From Parabacteroides sp. (lineage in GTDB: Bacteria > Bacteroidota > Bacteroidia > Bacteroidales > Tannerellaceae), in assembly GCA_022775005.1 (NCBI GenBank), contig JALFJR010000017.1:1-64000 (forward strand): a DNA stretch of 64,000 nt, in the 5' to 3' direction. Below, one piece after another: positions 38,699 through 47,860 of this stretch (its first letter is position 1; every line of letters begins with the position of its first letter). The position numbers were made by a program, and so were the translations under genes. The notes under the pieces are model-generated. The model ran no database searches. It was not told the origin of the DNA and saw nothing but the letters and a program-made list of their open reading frames with translations.

Positions 38699-39823
38699 TC
38701 ATCGCTTAATCAGCACGGTCAGTTGCAGGGAGAGATCGAAAAAGACCATCTTCGCATTGACATTCTGCTCGATATGCCGAGCGGCCAAATCCAACTGATC
38801 CATGATGTCGAATACATTGCGCTCATTGACAAAAGGAGAGAACTTCACCGAGAAGGTTGTCTCCTCATAATTCATATAGGTCATATCTGGTGCCTGGAAT
38901 CGATAGATGAAATTCTCGCGGATCAAATGTTGGCAATAGACCAAGAAATGCTTCTGCCGTTCTCGCCCGATACCCGCCAAGAGATCCGCCATCTCCTTCA
39001 TCCCTTTCACGTTCCTCGCCCAAGAGTTACGCATCATTCCCTTGAACTGTTCCAAATAGAACTGGTTTTCCTTACTCAAGCTGATTGCCTCCACAGCTTT
39101 CAGATAATTACCCGACGCTAAATGGGCAATCTGTTGTGCGTCTTCAGCCAACAAACTAAAGCGACTCTTCAAGGCTTCCGCCAGAGCTATATCGTCAATG
39201 GGAGGCAAAGGGATTCGTTGCGCACGTGAAAGGATCGTACCTAAGATAAAATCCGGTTGCTCTGAGACCATAAGGATAACTGTACGCATTGGCGGTTCCT
39301 CGATCAGCTTCAGGAGTTTGTTGGCACAGGTAGGATGCAGTTTCTCCGGCAACCAAACCATCAAGACACGATACTCAGCCTCATAGATCTTCAAGTTCAG
39401 TTTACGCAAGATCTCATCACTCTCCTTTGAATAGATCAACGCCTGCGAATTGCCGGCATCCATCGCCTCCAACCATTGATCCAAGCCAAAGTAGGGATTG
39501 CCTTGCAAGAAGGCACGCCATTCGGGCAAGTAATCATCGCATACCTCCTTCTTCTTTTCCTTCTTTGCGACAATAGGAAAAACAAAATGCAAATCCGGAT
39601 GCGCCAACGAATTGAATTTCACGCAAGAAGGACAATGCCCACAGGCATCTGTCTCCGTGCGCTCCGTACAGTTCAGATAGCGCGCATAGGCTAAGGCCAA
39701 AGGGAAAGCCCCCGCTCCCCCTCGCTCCGTGAACAGTTGCGCATGAGGTACGATGCCCTTCTGCGCCGTCTGACGCAGATGGTTTTTCACCGACTCTTGC
39801 CCGATAATATCCTTGAAAAACAT
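38699..39823 (-). CDS. holB: DNA polymerase III delta-prime subunit
   Basis: The 374-residue clamp-loader protein begins MFFKDIIGQESVKNHLRQ. The zinc module shows CTERTETDACGHCPSC, and later motifs include LPEKLHPTCANKLLKLIEEP and the arginine-finger SRAQRI. The P-loop position (ERGGAGAFPLA) has no GKT, which is also usual for delta-prime subunits, since they do not hydrolyse ATP. The ATG at 39823 is chosen because the longer frame adds a hydrophobic stretch unlike the family and crosses a TATTTTTG box (39860-39867). Confidence 0.88.
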   Translation of the reverse strand: MFFKDIIGQESVKNHLRQTAQKGIVPHAQLFTERGGAGAFPLALAYARYLNCTERTETDACGHCPSCVKFNSLAHPDLHFVFPIVAKKEKKKEVCDDYLPEWRAFLQGNPYFGLDQWLEAMDAGNSQALIYSKESDEILRKLNLKIYEAEYRVLMVWLPEKLHPTCANKLLKLIEEPPMRTVILMVSEQPDFILGTILSRAQRIPLPPIDDIALAEALKSRFSLLAEDAQQIAHLASGNYLKAVEAISLSKENQFYLEQFKGMMRNSWARNVKGMKEMADLLAGIGRERQKHFLVYCQHLIRENFIYRFQAPDMTYMNYEETTFSVKFSPFVNERNVFDIMDQLDLAARHIEQNVNAKMVFFDLSLQLTVLIKR

Positions 39824-39941
39824 CTCTTGACGTACCTTGAAACTTACCTGAATTGAACACAAAAATACAGCATTATCGCCAACAACCATCCATTCTCTTC
39901 ATAAATAATACAACATACACGATTTCGAATGAAAAATAGAC

Positions 39942-39949
39942 TACATTTG
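39942..39949 (+). promoter_or_regulatory. -7 box of the esterase gene
   Basis: TACATTTG matches the consensus and lies 55 bases before the ATG. The -33 element is weak. Confidence 0.5.
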
Positions 39950-40003
39950 CACTTAGACAAAATGTAAATTTATAAAATGCTTTTACGTAAAAAGAATACA
40001 ACC

Positions 40004-41116
40004 ATGAAAAGAATGTTGTTTGTTGCCCTCTTGATGGGCACATCCTTGAGCGCCAGCGCTCAGTGGCGTCGCACACCTACGCCCAACGATACGCTCCAAA
40101 GTGTACGTGTACTTGAGAATGGAAGTGTAGTTTACAGTATCTATGCGCCAAAAGCTCGAACTGTTTCCTTGGCAGGTGATGCCGTGCCTTGGGGAGCTGC
40201 CGACAAGATCATTAAGACCGAACATCCGAATGGCGTGTGGACCTTCGAGGTACCAAACGCAGAACCAGGCGTGTTCCGTTATCATTTTACCGTCGATGGT
40301 ATAGATGTCTATGATCCGAAGGCTCCTGCTACCAAGGAGCTGACCGCAGTGGCCACTATTGCTCCCAAGGGGGATGAGTTCTTTGCTTACCGTGACCACA
40401 TCGATCATGGGGCTATGGCAGTACGTTCCTATTGGTCAAAGACGCTGGGTGAAACTCGTACCATGCGTGTATGGACGCCTGCGGGCTATGAGAAGAGCAA
40501 GCAAAAATTACCTGTACTGTACCTGATCCACGGTGGTGGGGATACCGATACCTCTTGGCCGAACGCTGGCGCTGCAGGCATCATCTTGGATAACTTGCTG
40601 GCAGACGGCAAGATCAAGCCCATGATCGTGGTGATGCCAAACGGTACCATTACCAATGTACCCAATGAGGTACCTCCCTTCGCACAAGATATGGTGACCG
40701 ACATCATTCCTTTCGTAGAGAAAAATTACAACGTATTGACCGATAAGAATAATCGGGCTATTGCCGGTCTTTCGATGGGTGGAATGGAAACGATGGAGAC
40801 CGCTTTCCAAAACATAGACATGTTCTCTTATGTATGGGTGCTGAGCTCCAGCTTCATGCCAGGTGCTGATCCGCAGAAAGAGGCGGAACGACTGAATGTA
40901 CCTGCTAATGTGGCTAAAATGAACAAGAGCTTCAAGAAACTGATCTTCACGCAAGGCGGTCCTTCCGACATTGCTTACAAGAATTGTGAAAATACCCGTC
41001 AGGTACTGAAAGCATTAGGACTCAATTTCGAATATGAGGAAAATGAGCAGAAGGGCCACAGCTGGGGTACTTGGAGAGCCGATCTGTATAATTTGGCTCA
41101 ACGGATTTTCAAATAA
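40004..41116 (+). CDS. Secreted alpha/beta-hydrolase esterase with N-terminal early-set domain (Fes-like)
   Basis: The 370-residue protein has a signal peptide (ending LSASAQ), a CBM48-like early-set domain (about 35-110: SVVYSIYAPKARTVSLAGD) and an esterase D-type alpha/beta hydrolase. The nucleophile elbow is GLSMGG and the catalytic His lies in KGHSWGTW. Bacteroidales relatives cleave acetyl or feruloyl esters from plant glycans. The substrate is not shown by the sequence. It has its own promoter and a strong terminator. The upstream ATG at 39977 would precede the signal peptide, so 40004 is used. Confidence 0.88.
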   Translation: MKRMLFVALLMGTSLSASAQWRRTPTPNDTLQSVRVLENGSVVYSIYAPKARTVSLAGDAVPWGAADKIIKTEHPNGVWTFEVPNAEPGVFRYHFTVDGIDVYDPKAPATKELTAVATIAPKGDEFFAYRDHIDHGAMAVRSYWSKTLGETRTMRVWTPAGYEKSKQKLPVLYLIHGGGDTDTSWPNAGAAGIILDNLLADGKIKPMIVVMPNGTITNVPNEVPPFAQDMVTDIIPFVEKNYNVLTDKNNRAIAGLSMGGMETMETAFQNIDMFSYVWVLSSSFMPGADPQKEAERLNVPANVAKMNKSFKKLIFTQGGPSDIAYKNCENTRQVLKALGLNFEYEENEQKGHSWGTWRADLYNLAQRIFK

Positions 41117-41131
41117 AAGAATGCTGCTTCT

Positions 41132-41172
41132 AAAAAGAGAGAGAGCGCTCCTCAAAGAAGCGCTCTCTTTTT
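41132..41172 (+). terminator. Terminator of the esterase gene
   Basis: AGAGAGCGCT and AGCGCTCTCT form a perfect ten-base stem around a nine-base loop, followed by TTTTTT. Confidence 0.9.
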
Positions 41173-41199
41173 TATTTAGCCTGTAATGCTTTGCCTGAA

Positions 41200-42201
41200 T
41201 TACTTCTTCATGGCCTCCTCGATAGCTACGGCTACAGCTACAGTAGCACCAACCATCGGGTTGTTACCCATACCCAAGAAGCCCATCATCTCTACGTGAG
41301 CAGGAACAGAAGAAGAACCTGCGAACTGAGCGTCAGAGTGCATACGACCCATCGTATCAGTCATACCGTAAGAAGCAGGACCTGCAGCCATGTTATCCGG
41401 GTGCAAAGTACGGCCTGTACCACCACCAGAAGCTACAGAGAAGTAAGGCTTACCAGCCAATACACGCTCCTTCTTGTAAGTACCTGCTACCGGGTGCTGG
41501 AAGCGAGTGGGGTTCGTAGAGTTACCCGTGATAGATACATCTACATCCTCTTTCCACATGATAGCTACGCCCTCACGAACATCGTCAGCGCCATAGCACT
41601 TAACCTTTGAACGCAAACCGTTAGAGTAAGGAATCTCCTCAATCACGTTCACGTCGCCAGTCATGTAGTCGAACTGAGTCTGTACATAAGTAAAGCCATT
41701 GATACGAGAGATGATCTTCGCAGCATCCTTACCCAGACCGTTCAAGATCACGCGCAACGGCTCTTTACGAACCTTGTTAGCCATCTCAGCGATCTTGATA
41801 GCGCCCTCAGCAGCTGCAAAAGACTCGTGACCTGCCAAGAAAGCGAAGCACTTCGTATCCTCACGGAGCAAACGAGCTGCCAAGTTACCGTGACCGATAC
41901 CTACCTTACGATCGTCAGCTACAGAGCCTGCGATACAGAATGCCTGCAAACCGATACCGATAGCCTCGGCAGCGTCAGCAGCGTTCGTGCAACCCTTCTT
42001 GATCGCAATAGCGGCACCTACTACGTAAGCCCAGCAAGCGTTCTCGAAACAGATCGGTTGAGTCTCCTTACACATTGTATAAGGATCGATACCCTTAGCG
42101 TCGCAGATCGCCTTTGCGTCATCGATGCCGTTGATACCATATTCGTTTAATACCGCGTTGATATGATCAATACGACGGTCATAACTTTCAAATAAAGCCA
42201 T
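41200..42201 (-). CDS. GGGtGRT protein
   Basis: This 333-residue protein contains the family's namesake GGGTGRTLHPDNMAAGP together with HGNLAARLLRED and FLAGHESFAAAEGA. The family occurs in anaerobes next to a NifU-like Fe-S scaffold, as here, so a role in iron-sulfur or related metal chemistry is suspected, but its activity is unknown. It is eight bases after a small membrane protein gene and is the last gene of a three-gene operon. It converges on the esterase gene across a terminator. Confidence 0.9.
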   Translation of the reverse strand: MALFESYDRRIDHINAVLNEYGINGIDDAKAICDAKGIDPYTMCKETQPICFENACWAYVVGAAIAIKKGCTNAADAAEAIGIGLQAFCIAGSVADDRKVGIGHGNLAARLLREDTKCFAFLAGHESFAAAEGAIKIAEMANKVRKEPLRVILNGLGKDAAKIISRINGFTYVQTQFDYMTGDVNVIEEIPYSNGLRSKVKCYGADDVREGVAIMWKEDVDVSITGNSTNPTRFQHPVAGTYKKERVLAGKPYFSVASGGGTGRTLHPDNMAAGPASYGMTDTMGRMHSDAQFAGSSSVPAHVEMMGFLGMGNNPMVGATVAVAVAIEEAMKK

Positions 42202-42208
42202 ATTATTT

Positions 42209-42400
42209 CTACTTTTTAAAATTCTTGTTTACCAGCAATAAAGATATCAGGAAATTGAAAACCAACACACCACCACAGCAAGCCACATAGAAAGCCATCC
42301 AAGGTTTCTCCCCCTGAAGCACAAAATAGGCAATCAAGGTGGCTACCGTCGTGACAGCGGCCAGGGCAAGCAAGATGCGTGTGAGCGTTTTCTTATTCAT
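42209..42400 (-). CDS. Small two-helix membrane protein
   Basis: This 63-residue protein has two predicted membrane helices (about 9-28 and 35-56) with a short loop EKPWMAF and a basic C-terminal tail. The ATG at 42400 overlaps the NifU-like gene's stop by eight bases, and the end is eight bases before the GGGtGRT gene, so it belongs to that operon. Its role is unknown; it could bring the Fe-S proteins to the membrane. An upstream TTG at 42412 is less likely. Confidence 0.7.
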   Translation of the reverse strand: MNKKTLTRILLALAAVTTVATLIAYFVLQGEKPWMAFYVACCGGVLVFNFLISLLLVNKNFKK

Positions 42401-43085
42401 GACGAGGATCAATGTATTTTGCAGCTTCTTTGAAACGACCGTAAGAACCCTTAGCCTTCTCCAGCGCCTCGTTAGCGTCCATACCCTTCTTCACCATATC
42501 CATGAACTTGCCCAGGTGAACAAACTCATAGCCGATTACTTCGTCATTTGCGTCCAAGGCCATGCGTGTGCAATAACCCTCAGCCATCTCCAAATAACGA
42601 GTACCCTTTGCCAACGTACCGAACATTGTACCTACCTGGCTGCGCAGACCCTTGCCCAGATCCTCCAAGCTTGCGCCTACCACCAAGCCACCCTCAGAGA
42701 AGGCAGACTGCGTACGACCGTAAACGATCTGCAAGAACAACTCGCGCATAGCCGTATTGATCGCATCGCAAACCAAGTCAGTGTTCAAAGCCTCCAACAA
42801 AGTCTTGCCCGGAAGGATCTCTGATGCCATAGCCGCAGAGTGAGTCATACCAGAGCAGCCGATTGTCTCAACCAATGCCTCCTGAATGATACCCTCTTTC
42901 ACGTTTAATGTCAGCTTACATCCACCTTGCTTCGGCGCACACCAACCGATACCGTGAGTCAAACCAGAAATGTCTGAGATCTGAGTTGCTCTAACCCACT
43001 TTCCCTCCTCAGGGATCGGAGCGCACTGGTGGTTAGCTCCTTTTTTTACAACACACATGTGTTGAACTTCTTGTGAATAAATCAT
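42393..43085 (-). CDS. NifU-like iron-sulfur cluster scaffold protein
   Basis: The 230-residue protein has an IscU/NifU-like fold with Cys residues in GIGWCAPKQGGCK and TIGCSGMTHSAA that can hold an Fe-S cluster. This version is typical of the scaffold found with GGGtGRT proteins, being longer than IscU (about 128 residues) because of an extra C-terminal half. It is the first gene of the operon with its own consensus promoter and a leader of about 70 bases. Confidence 0.85.
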   Translation of the reverse strand: MIYSQEVQHMCVVKKGANHQCAPIPEEGKWVRATQISDISGLTHGIGWCAPKQGGCKLTLNVKEGIIQEALVETIGCSGMTHSAAMASEILPGKTLLEALNTDLVCDAINTAMRELFLQIVYGRTQSAFSEGGLVVGASLEDLGKGLRSQVGTMFGTLAKGTRYLEMAEGYCTRMALDANDEVIGYEFVHLGKFMDMVKKGMDANEALEKAKGSYGRFKEAAKYIDPRHE

Positions 43086-43164
43086 AATCGCTAATTTATT
43101 TAAAGTGTAATGAAACTTGCTCTCTCACTCGCCTCACGTTTACCCGCAAGGGCGATTGAACGCA

Positions 43165-43196
43165 CAAAGATAATTTATTTGATTCAACCCTGCAAA
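43165..43196 (-). promoter_or_regulatory. Promoter of the NifU-like/GGGtGRT operon
   Basis: On the minus strand TTTG (43193-43196) and TATCTTTG (43165-43172) are spaced by 20 bases, a full consensus match. Confidence 0.85.
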
Positions 43197-43208
43197 AGCG
43201 AGTCGCCA

Positions 43209-44324
43209 TTATTTCAGCAATTCTTTCAGTTTCTCGCCAATCTCCTTTGCATGAAGTCCCTTTACCAGGATAGTGCCATCCTTATCCACTAACACCGTGT
43301 GCGGAATGCTGTTCACCCCATAGAGGGCAGCTCCGCTATTCTTCCAGCCCTGGAGATCTGACAACTGCGGCCAAGTAATGTGAAGGTCCTTGATTCCCTT
43401 CTTCCAGGCCTCCTCCTTGCTGTCCAAGGAGACACCCACAATCTCAAATCCCTTGTTCTTGTATTGCTGATAGACCTCCACCATATTCGGCATGTCCCGA
43501 CGACAGGGAGGGCACCAGCTTGCCCAGAAATCAATCAACACGACCTTGCCCTTGCCCACATAGTCAGAGAGCTTGCGTGTCTGGCCATTGACATCCGCCA
43601 TCTCGAAATCCAGAAAAGACTTGCCGACTGCCGAGTTCTCCAACACCTTCAGATGATCAATGACCTTGTTGACACCCGGCACCGCCTTGAATGCCTCACT
43701 GGCTTTCTCTACGATGGCCCGACGATCCGCCTCAGACAAATCATAGCGTGCGTCAAAGAACACCTTGGCTGCCACTTGCTTGTCCACGTTGGCGAGGACA
43801 TAGGTCTTCACAACCTCTCCGGCTGCCTTCTCTATTTCCTCGGCCTTCTCTGCCGCCGCATTCTTCACGGCCTCGTCTGCGGACTTCATGTCTGCAGCCA
43901 AAGCCTCCTCTGCGGCCCGAATACCCTTCAACTGATCTTGCAATGCTTTGAAGGCATCATTCTCAGGCGTACCTGTGACTGCTGGTGCCTGCTCATTCAA
44001 CACGGCCTGCAACTTGGCATTCTCCAATGTAAAGAGAGCCGTGAATGGTTGATTCTCACCCGCATTACCTCGTTTCAGTTCATCCTCACCGATCCAGAGA
44101 ATACACAACAAAGGTGTTACCTGCTCCCCTTTGAAAGAGAAAGTGCCATTCTTGATCAAGGCACTGTCCAAAGGCGCCTCATCCACGCCATACTTTGCCA
44201 GATAGACATATTTGCCTTCGGCATCTGCCCGATCGACCGTACCCGCAATCTGATAACCGGGTTTCTCCGCACAAGCTGCCAGCAACAACAAGGAAGCGGC
44301 AGCAAAAACTGATCCTTTCTTCAT
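43209..44324 (-). CDS. TlpA-like thioredoxin lipoprotein with N-terminal DUF4369 region
   Basis: The 371-residue protein has a lipoprotein signal (lipobox LAAC), a beta-rich DUF4369-type region (about 25-120), an Ala/Glu-rich helical part (about 135-215), and a thioredoxin domain with the redox motif in WASWCPPCRRDM. It should reduce or shuffle disulfides on envelope proteins. It stands alone next to the cobalamin operon. Its stop lies about 37 bases upstream of the NifU operon's -7 box, so its 3' end contains that operon's -33 region nearby. Confidence 0.88.
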   Translation of the reverse strand: MKKGSVFAAASLLLLAACAEKPGYQIAGTVDRADAEGKYVYLAKYGVDEAPLDSALIKNGTFSFKGEQVTPLLCILWIGEDELKRGNAGENQPFTALFTLENAKLQAVLNEQAPAVTGTPENDAFKALQDQLKGIRAAEEALAADMKSADEAVKNAAAEKAEEIEKAAGEVVKTYVLANVDKQVAAKVFFDARYDLSEADRRAIVEKASEAFKAVPGVNKVIDHLKVLENSAVGKSFLDFEMADVNGQTRKLSDYVGKGKVVLIDFWASWCPPCRRDMPNMVEVYQQYKNKGFEIVGVSLDSKEEAWKKGIKDLHITWPQLSDLQGWKNSGAALYGVNSIPHTVLVDKDGTILVKGLHAKEIGEKLKELLK

Positions 44325-44352
44325 CTTCTATTTATCTTGTTAAATTTTGCAG

Positions 44353-44360
44353 CAAAGATA
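44353..44360 (-). promoter_or_regulatory. -7 box of the TlpA-like gene
   Basis: TATCTTTG on the minus strand, 28 bases before the ATG. No clear -33 TTTG is found. Confidence 0.55.
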
Positions 44361-44393
44361 GTGAAAGATACCCGAATAAACCGTGTCGAAGCC

Positions 44394-44924
44394 TCAAATC
44401 TCTACGCAGATCATCTCCCCATAGCTTGGGAGATGCTTGAAAGCCTCCTCAATCGAATATACTCCCGCATAAACCCGAGCGGCAGTCAATACCCCTCCAT
44501 GCGCAAACAACAGGACACGCTGGGCCGTCCCCTGTCTCAACTCATCCAAAAAAGCCGAAACTCGCGCACATTGATCGCCAAAAGACTCTCCTCCTGGAGT
44601 CGGGTAATGAATCCAGTCCGAAAACCATCCCTCAGAACGAGGATCGGAAGAGACCTCCTCCCAACTCTTCATTTCCCATTCCCCAAAGTTCGTCTCCATC
44701 AATCGAGGATCTGTCATCGGGTCGGGATAACCACAATAGGAGGCTAAACGCCGACAACGCGAAAGTGGACTGCTCCACACTTGATCAAAGATCATTCCTT
44801 CCAAGCGCTGCTTCACCAATGTGGCCTCCTCCTCAAAAGTATCCCGTAACGGCACATCCGTCTGGCCATAGGCGTAACCCGCAGGTACAGCTACAGCTGT
44901 GTGTCGAATCAAATAGATCTCCAT
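44394..44924 (-). CDS. cobC: Alpha-ribazole phosphatase
   Basis: The 176-residue histidine phosphatase has the catalytic motif LIRHTAVAVP, Arg and Glu partners in SSPLSRCRRLA and METNFGEWE, and the second His in LFAHGGVL. In cobalamin operons CobC removes phosphate from alpha-ribazole-5-phosphate. It is the last gene of the operon, nine bases after cobS. Confidence 0.9.
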   Translation of the reverse strand: MEIYLIRHTAVAVPAGYAYGQTDVPLRDTFEEEATLVKQRLEGMIFDQVWSSPLSRCRRLASYCGYPDPMTDPRLMETNFGEWEMKSWEEVSSDPRSEGWFSDWIHYPTPGGESFGDQCARVSAFLDELRQGTAQRVLLFAHGGVLTAARVYAGVYSIEEAFKHLPSYGEMICVEI

Positions 44925-44933
44925 TTGTTCTGT

Positions 44934-45686
44934 TCAGTTTGATAATTGATAAATCAATAGAATCCCTAGATAAAAACTCACCTCCGTCAACAGGAAAGTA
45001 GCTCCACAACAATCTCCCGTGTAGCCTTGAATCTTCCTTCGCATAAAATAGAACAAGAACCAACTGAGGATCTGTGGAAAGGCGATCGCCCATCCATAGA
45101 CAGGAGAAGGCAACCAGCAGAGGGGCAATAAACCTGCCAAGGCACAAACGATCCTCTCTCCAAGGGTCATCCGGCTATAAACCGTCTTGCTCTTGGCCTC
45201 CTCCTCTTTCCGTGCATAGGGCAAATGGTTGATGATCTGCGCAGAGACAGACTTACAGAAGGGATCACCAGCCAGCAAGACAATACCCATCCAAGTGGCA
45301 GGCAATGCAAGAAGCGTAGCATAGAGCAAACCTAAATAGCCGATCAACCCGATCACGCCATAGCTTCCTATATGTGAATCTTTCATGATCTCCAGGATGC
45401 GTGCCCGATTGGTTCCTCCACCGAAACCATCGAAGAAATCGGCTAATCCATCCTCATGCAAACATCCTGTCACCAACAAGCGAGTAAATAGGGCCAGCAA
45501 CAAAGCTACCGAAACTGGCAAACATAGAGATGCCGCATAATAGACCAAGGCCATCAGGCCGGCTGTCAACCAGCCGACCAAAGGCCAATAGCTCACGACA
45601 TGCTTGAAACAGGCCGCAGGTACCTCTGCCAATCGCCAGAAAGGCAATCGTGTGAAGAAAATAAAAGCAGCCAGTACACGCATCAT
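44934..45686 (-). CDS. cobS: Adenosylcobinamide-GDP ribazoletransferase
   Basis: A 250-residue integral membrane protein with about six helices. The family signature is seen in TGCLHEDGLADFFDGFGGG and KDSHIGSYGVIGL. It joins adenosylcobinamide-GDP to alpha-ribazole(-phosphate) to complete the lower ligand. The gene begins two bases after cobT and is followed by cobC. The start may be either of two adjacent ATGs. Confidence 0.93.
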   Translation of the reverse strand: MMRVLAAFIFFTRLPFWRLAEVPAACFKHVVSYWPLVGWLTAGLMALVYYAASLCLPVSVALLLALFTRLLVTGCLHEDGLADFFDGFGGGTNRARILEIMKDSHIGSYGVIGLIGYLGLLYATLLALPATWMGIVLLAGDPFCKSVSAQIINHLPYARKEEEAKSKTVYSRMTLGERIVCALAGLLPLCWLPSPVYGWAIAFPQILSWFLFYFMRRKIQGYTGDCCGATFLLTEVSFYLGILLIYQLSN

Positions 45687-45688
45687 GA

Positions 45689-46726
45689 TCAGATATATTT
45701 GGTGACTGCTGCCTGTGCAAAGGTGTGCATCTCGTTGATCATGCGCACGGCTGAATCGACAATCGGATAGGCACAGACTGACCCACTACCCTCTCCCAGA
45801 CGCAAGCCTAAATGCAGCAAGGGTTCAGCACCCAGATAATCCAACACTAACTTGTGTCCCGACTCATCGCCACAATGACCAAAAACGCAATAGGGCAACA
45901 TTGCCGGGTAGAGCCGCGAGGCCATCAAGACGCAGTTGGTCATGATGAAGCCATCCACCAAAATGACCATGCCTAACTCCGCCGCACGCAACATGCCTCC
46001 CACGGCCATCACCATCTCAATGCCGCCAAAATAGCGTAGCACATCGAGGGCACTCCCATCACCGGAGTAGTTATCGAGCGCCGCCTTCAATACCTCATAT
46101 TTGTGTCGCACACCAGCCGCATCTAACCCACTGCCAGCACCTACACATCGCTCCAAAGGAATACCCGTTAGACAGGTCATCCACATGCTGGAAGTCGCTG
46201 TATTACCAATACCCATCTCGCCAAAGCTGATCACGTTGCAACCCTCATTATAGCAATCGGTCACGATGTCAGCCCCATAACAAATCGCTAAATCCACCTC
46301 TTCAGTTGTCATGGCAGCCTCATGCAGGTAGTTGCGGGTGCCCTTACGCACCTTTCGGGAGATCAAGCGGGGAATCTCGGGGAAATCATAATCCACACCC
46401 CCATCCACAATCTTGATCTCAAACCCATGTTGGCGTGCCAAGAAACAGACCCCAGATCCTCCATTCAAGAAATTGTAGATCACTTGCCGAGTGACCTCCT
46501 TGGGAGACTTGCTGACCCCTTCATCGGCAATGCCATGATCAGCCGCATAAATCACATTTATGGGATGGCTCAGCACAGGATTCAAAGTTTGTTGGATCAA
46601 CCCGATTTGCAAGGCCAAAGACTCTAACCGTCCCAAGGATCCTTTCGGTTTCGCTAAATTCTCGATTTTATCACACAAAGCCTGTTCTATACCTTTATCA
46701 GGCTCTTTAATTTTAAATGTAATCAT
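45689..46726 (-). CDS. cobT: Nicotinate-nucleotide--dimethylbenzimidazole phosphoribosyltransferase
   Basis: This 345-residue CobT has the N-terminal [29 protein letters not shown] with the base-binding region, [12 protein letters not shown], and the C-terminal [16 protein letters not shown] with the catalytic Glu. It makes alpha-ribazole-5-phosphate, the lower ligand nucleotide. It lies 22 bases after cobU in the cobalamin operon. Confidence 0.95.
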   Translation of the reverse strand: MITFKIKEPDKGIEQALCDKIENLAKPKGSLGRLESLALQIGLIQQTLNPVLSHPINVIYAADHGIADEGVSKSPKEVTRQVIYNFLNGGSGVCFLARQHGFEIKIVDGGVDYDFPEIPRLISRKVRKGTRNYLHEAAMTTEEVDLAICYGADIVTDCYNEGCNVISFGEMGIGNTATSSMWMTCLTGIPLERCVGAGSGLDAAGVRHKYEVLKAALDNYSGDGSALDVLRYFGGIEMVMAVGGMLRAAELGMVILVDGFIMTNCVLMASRLYPAMLPYCVFGHCGDESGHKLVLDYLGAEPLLHLGLRLGEGSGSVCAYPIVDSAVRMINEMHTFAQAAVTKYI

Positions 46727-46748
46727 TATGTTTTTCCCTATATTTTTG

Positions 46749-47261
46749 CTATTTCACTTTAAGAGGAATGCCACTAACCATCAATACCACTTCGTCAGCC
46801 CGAGCCGCAATGTACTGATTTAGCCAACCCTGCATATCAGTAAACTTCCGTTGCACAGCATCCATAGGCACTCCTCCCATACCAATCTCGTTGGTTACGA
46901 AGATCAGATAAGCCGATTGTTCTGTCACCCGATCAAACTCTTTTTTTAATTGTTTTAAAGCCTCCTCTGCGTCACTCTGGCAATCGAAAAAGAAATTAGT
47001 TGCCCAAAGGGTCACACAGTCGATCACTACCACACGTCCTGTTAGGTCATGCCTGCTCAACATCTTTTCTTCTTCAATATTAGTCCATTCCGGTCCTCTA
47101 CCAGCCTGATGACGTAAGACACGCTGGCGGAACTCCTCATCCCAGATACGTGAGGTAGCCAAATAGACCGGATTAGCCGCCAAACTGAGCGCCAAACGTT
47201 GGGCATAACCACTCTTTCCTGAGCGCTCCCCACCAGTCACCAAAACAACGTGTTTATCCAT
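46749..47261 (-). CDS. cobU: Adenosylcobinamide kinase / adenosylcobinamide-phosphate guanylyltransferase
   Basis: The 170-residue protein has the P-loop [14 protein letters not shown], the catalytic His region [23 protein letters not shown] and [14 protein letters not shown], all typical of CobU. It phosphorylates adenosylcobinamide and then adds GMP. The ATG at 47261 overlaps the stop of the S4 gene by eight bases, so the two are coupled. The longer frame begins in the S4 gene tail. Confidence 0.93.
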   Translation of the reverse strand: MDKHVVLVTGGERSGKSGYAQRLALSLAANPVYLATSRIWDEEFRQRVLRHQAGRGPEWTNIEEEKMLSRHDLTGRVVVIDCVTLWATNFFFDCQSDAEEALKQLKKEFDRVTEQSAYLIFVTNEIGMGGVPMDAVQRKFTDMQGWLNQYIAARADEVVLMVSGIPLKVK

Positions 47262-47829
47262 TGTTTCTCCGTTTATACTGAGCGGCACGCTTTGCCTTAT
47301 TGATCGGATTGTTACGGCTCGTCTTACGCAACGCCGCAGACTTCGGATTAGCAGCGATTCGCTGTGCTACAGCCGATTTACGCAATGACTTCCCAAATTG
47401 CGGACGCAGTGCCTCTCGCAGTAATCGATCCTCTTCAGCCGTTCTACGAAGCTTCTCTTTCTTATCTTTCCATGTAATCCCCTCTTTGGCTGCCTTACGA
47501 GCAGCAGCAAATTTATTATACTTACCAAACTTTCCTTCTTTCCGGGGAGTAGCCTTGGGCTTTCGTTCCTCTGCCTTGAAAGTATGCAACGAGCGAATCA
47601 GCTCCTTCTCCGCCTCTTCTTCCCGACGTTGCTCCTCCTGTAATTGCAGATACTTTTCTACATTAACCTTCTCACCGTCCACAAGCACCTCATCCTCGGC
47701 TGTTACCCGTTGTCCCATCTTAGGGAACTTACCATTGACCGTCACACGATCTGTCGCCAAAAACTGGTCAGCCTCACGGCGCGAGCAAATACCCGCCTCA
47801 CTGAGTAATTTATTTAATCTGATATCCAT
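47254..47829 (-). CDS. S4-domain RNA-binding protein with a basic tail, without a catalytic domain
   Basis: The first 60 residues are an S4 RNA-binding domain of the RsuA/RluB type (RLNKLLSEAGICSRREAD, RVTVNGK). The rest (about 65-191) is a highly charged, Lys/Arg/Ala-rich helical and disordered tail with no pseudouridine synthase domain. It probably binds structured RNA or the ribosome. It is placed between cbiB and cobU in the cobalamin operon, with an eight-base overlap to cobU, although it has no obvious part in cobalamin synthesis. Confidence 0.82.
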   Translation of the reverse strand: MDIRLNKLLSEAGICSRREADQFLATDRVTVNGKFPKMGQRVTAEDEVLVDGEKVNVEKYLQLQEEQRREEEAEKELIRSLHTFKAEERKPKATPRKEGKFGKYNKFAAARKAAKEGITWKDKKEKLRRTAEEDRLLREALRPQFGKSLRKSAVAQRIAANPKSAALRKTSRNNPINKAKRAAQYKRRNNG

Positions 47830-47860
47830 ATTTTCTTTATCTAATGCTATTCATTACCAT

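Noticed and set aside
43380..44312. 310-codon plus-strand frame opposite the TlpA-like gene
   Set aside because: Antisense to a gene with a clear signal peptide and CPPC motif; the translation is Leu/His-rich shadow sequence.
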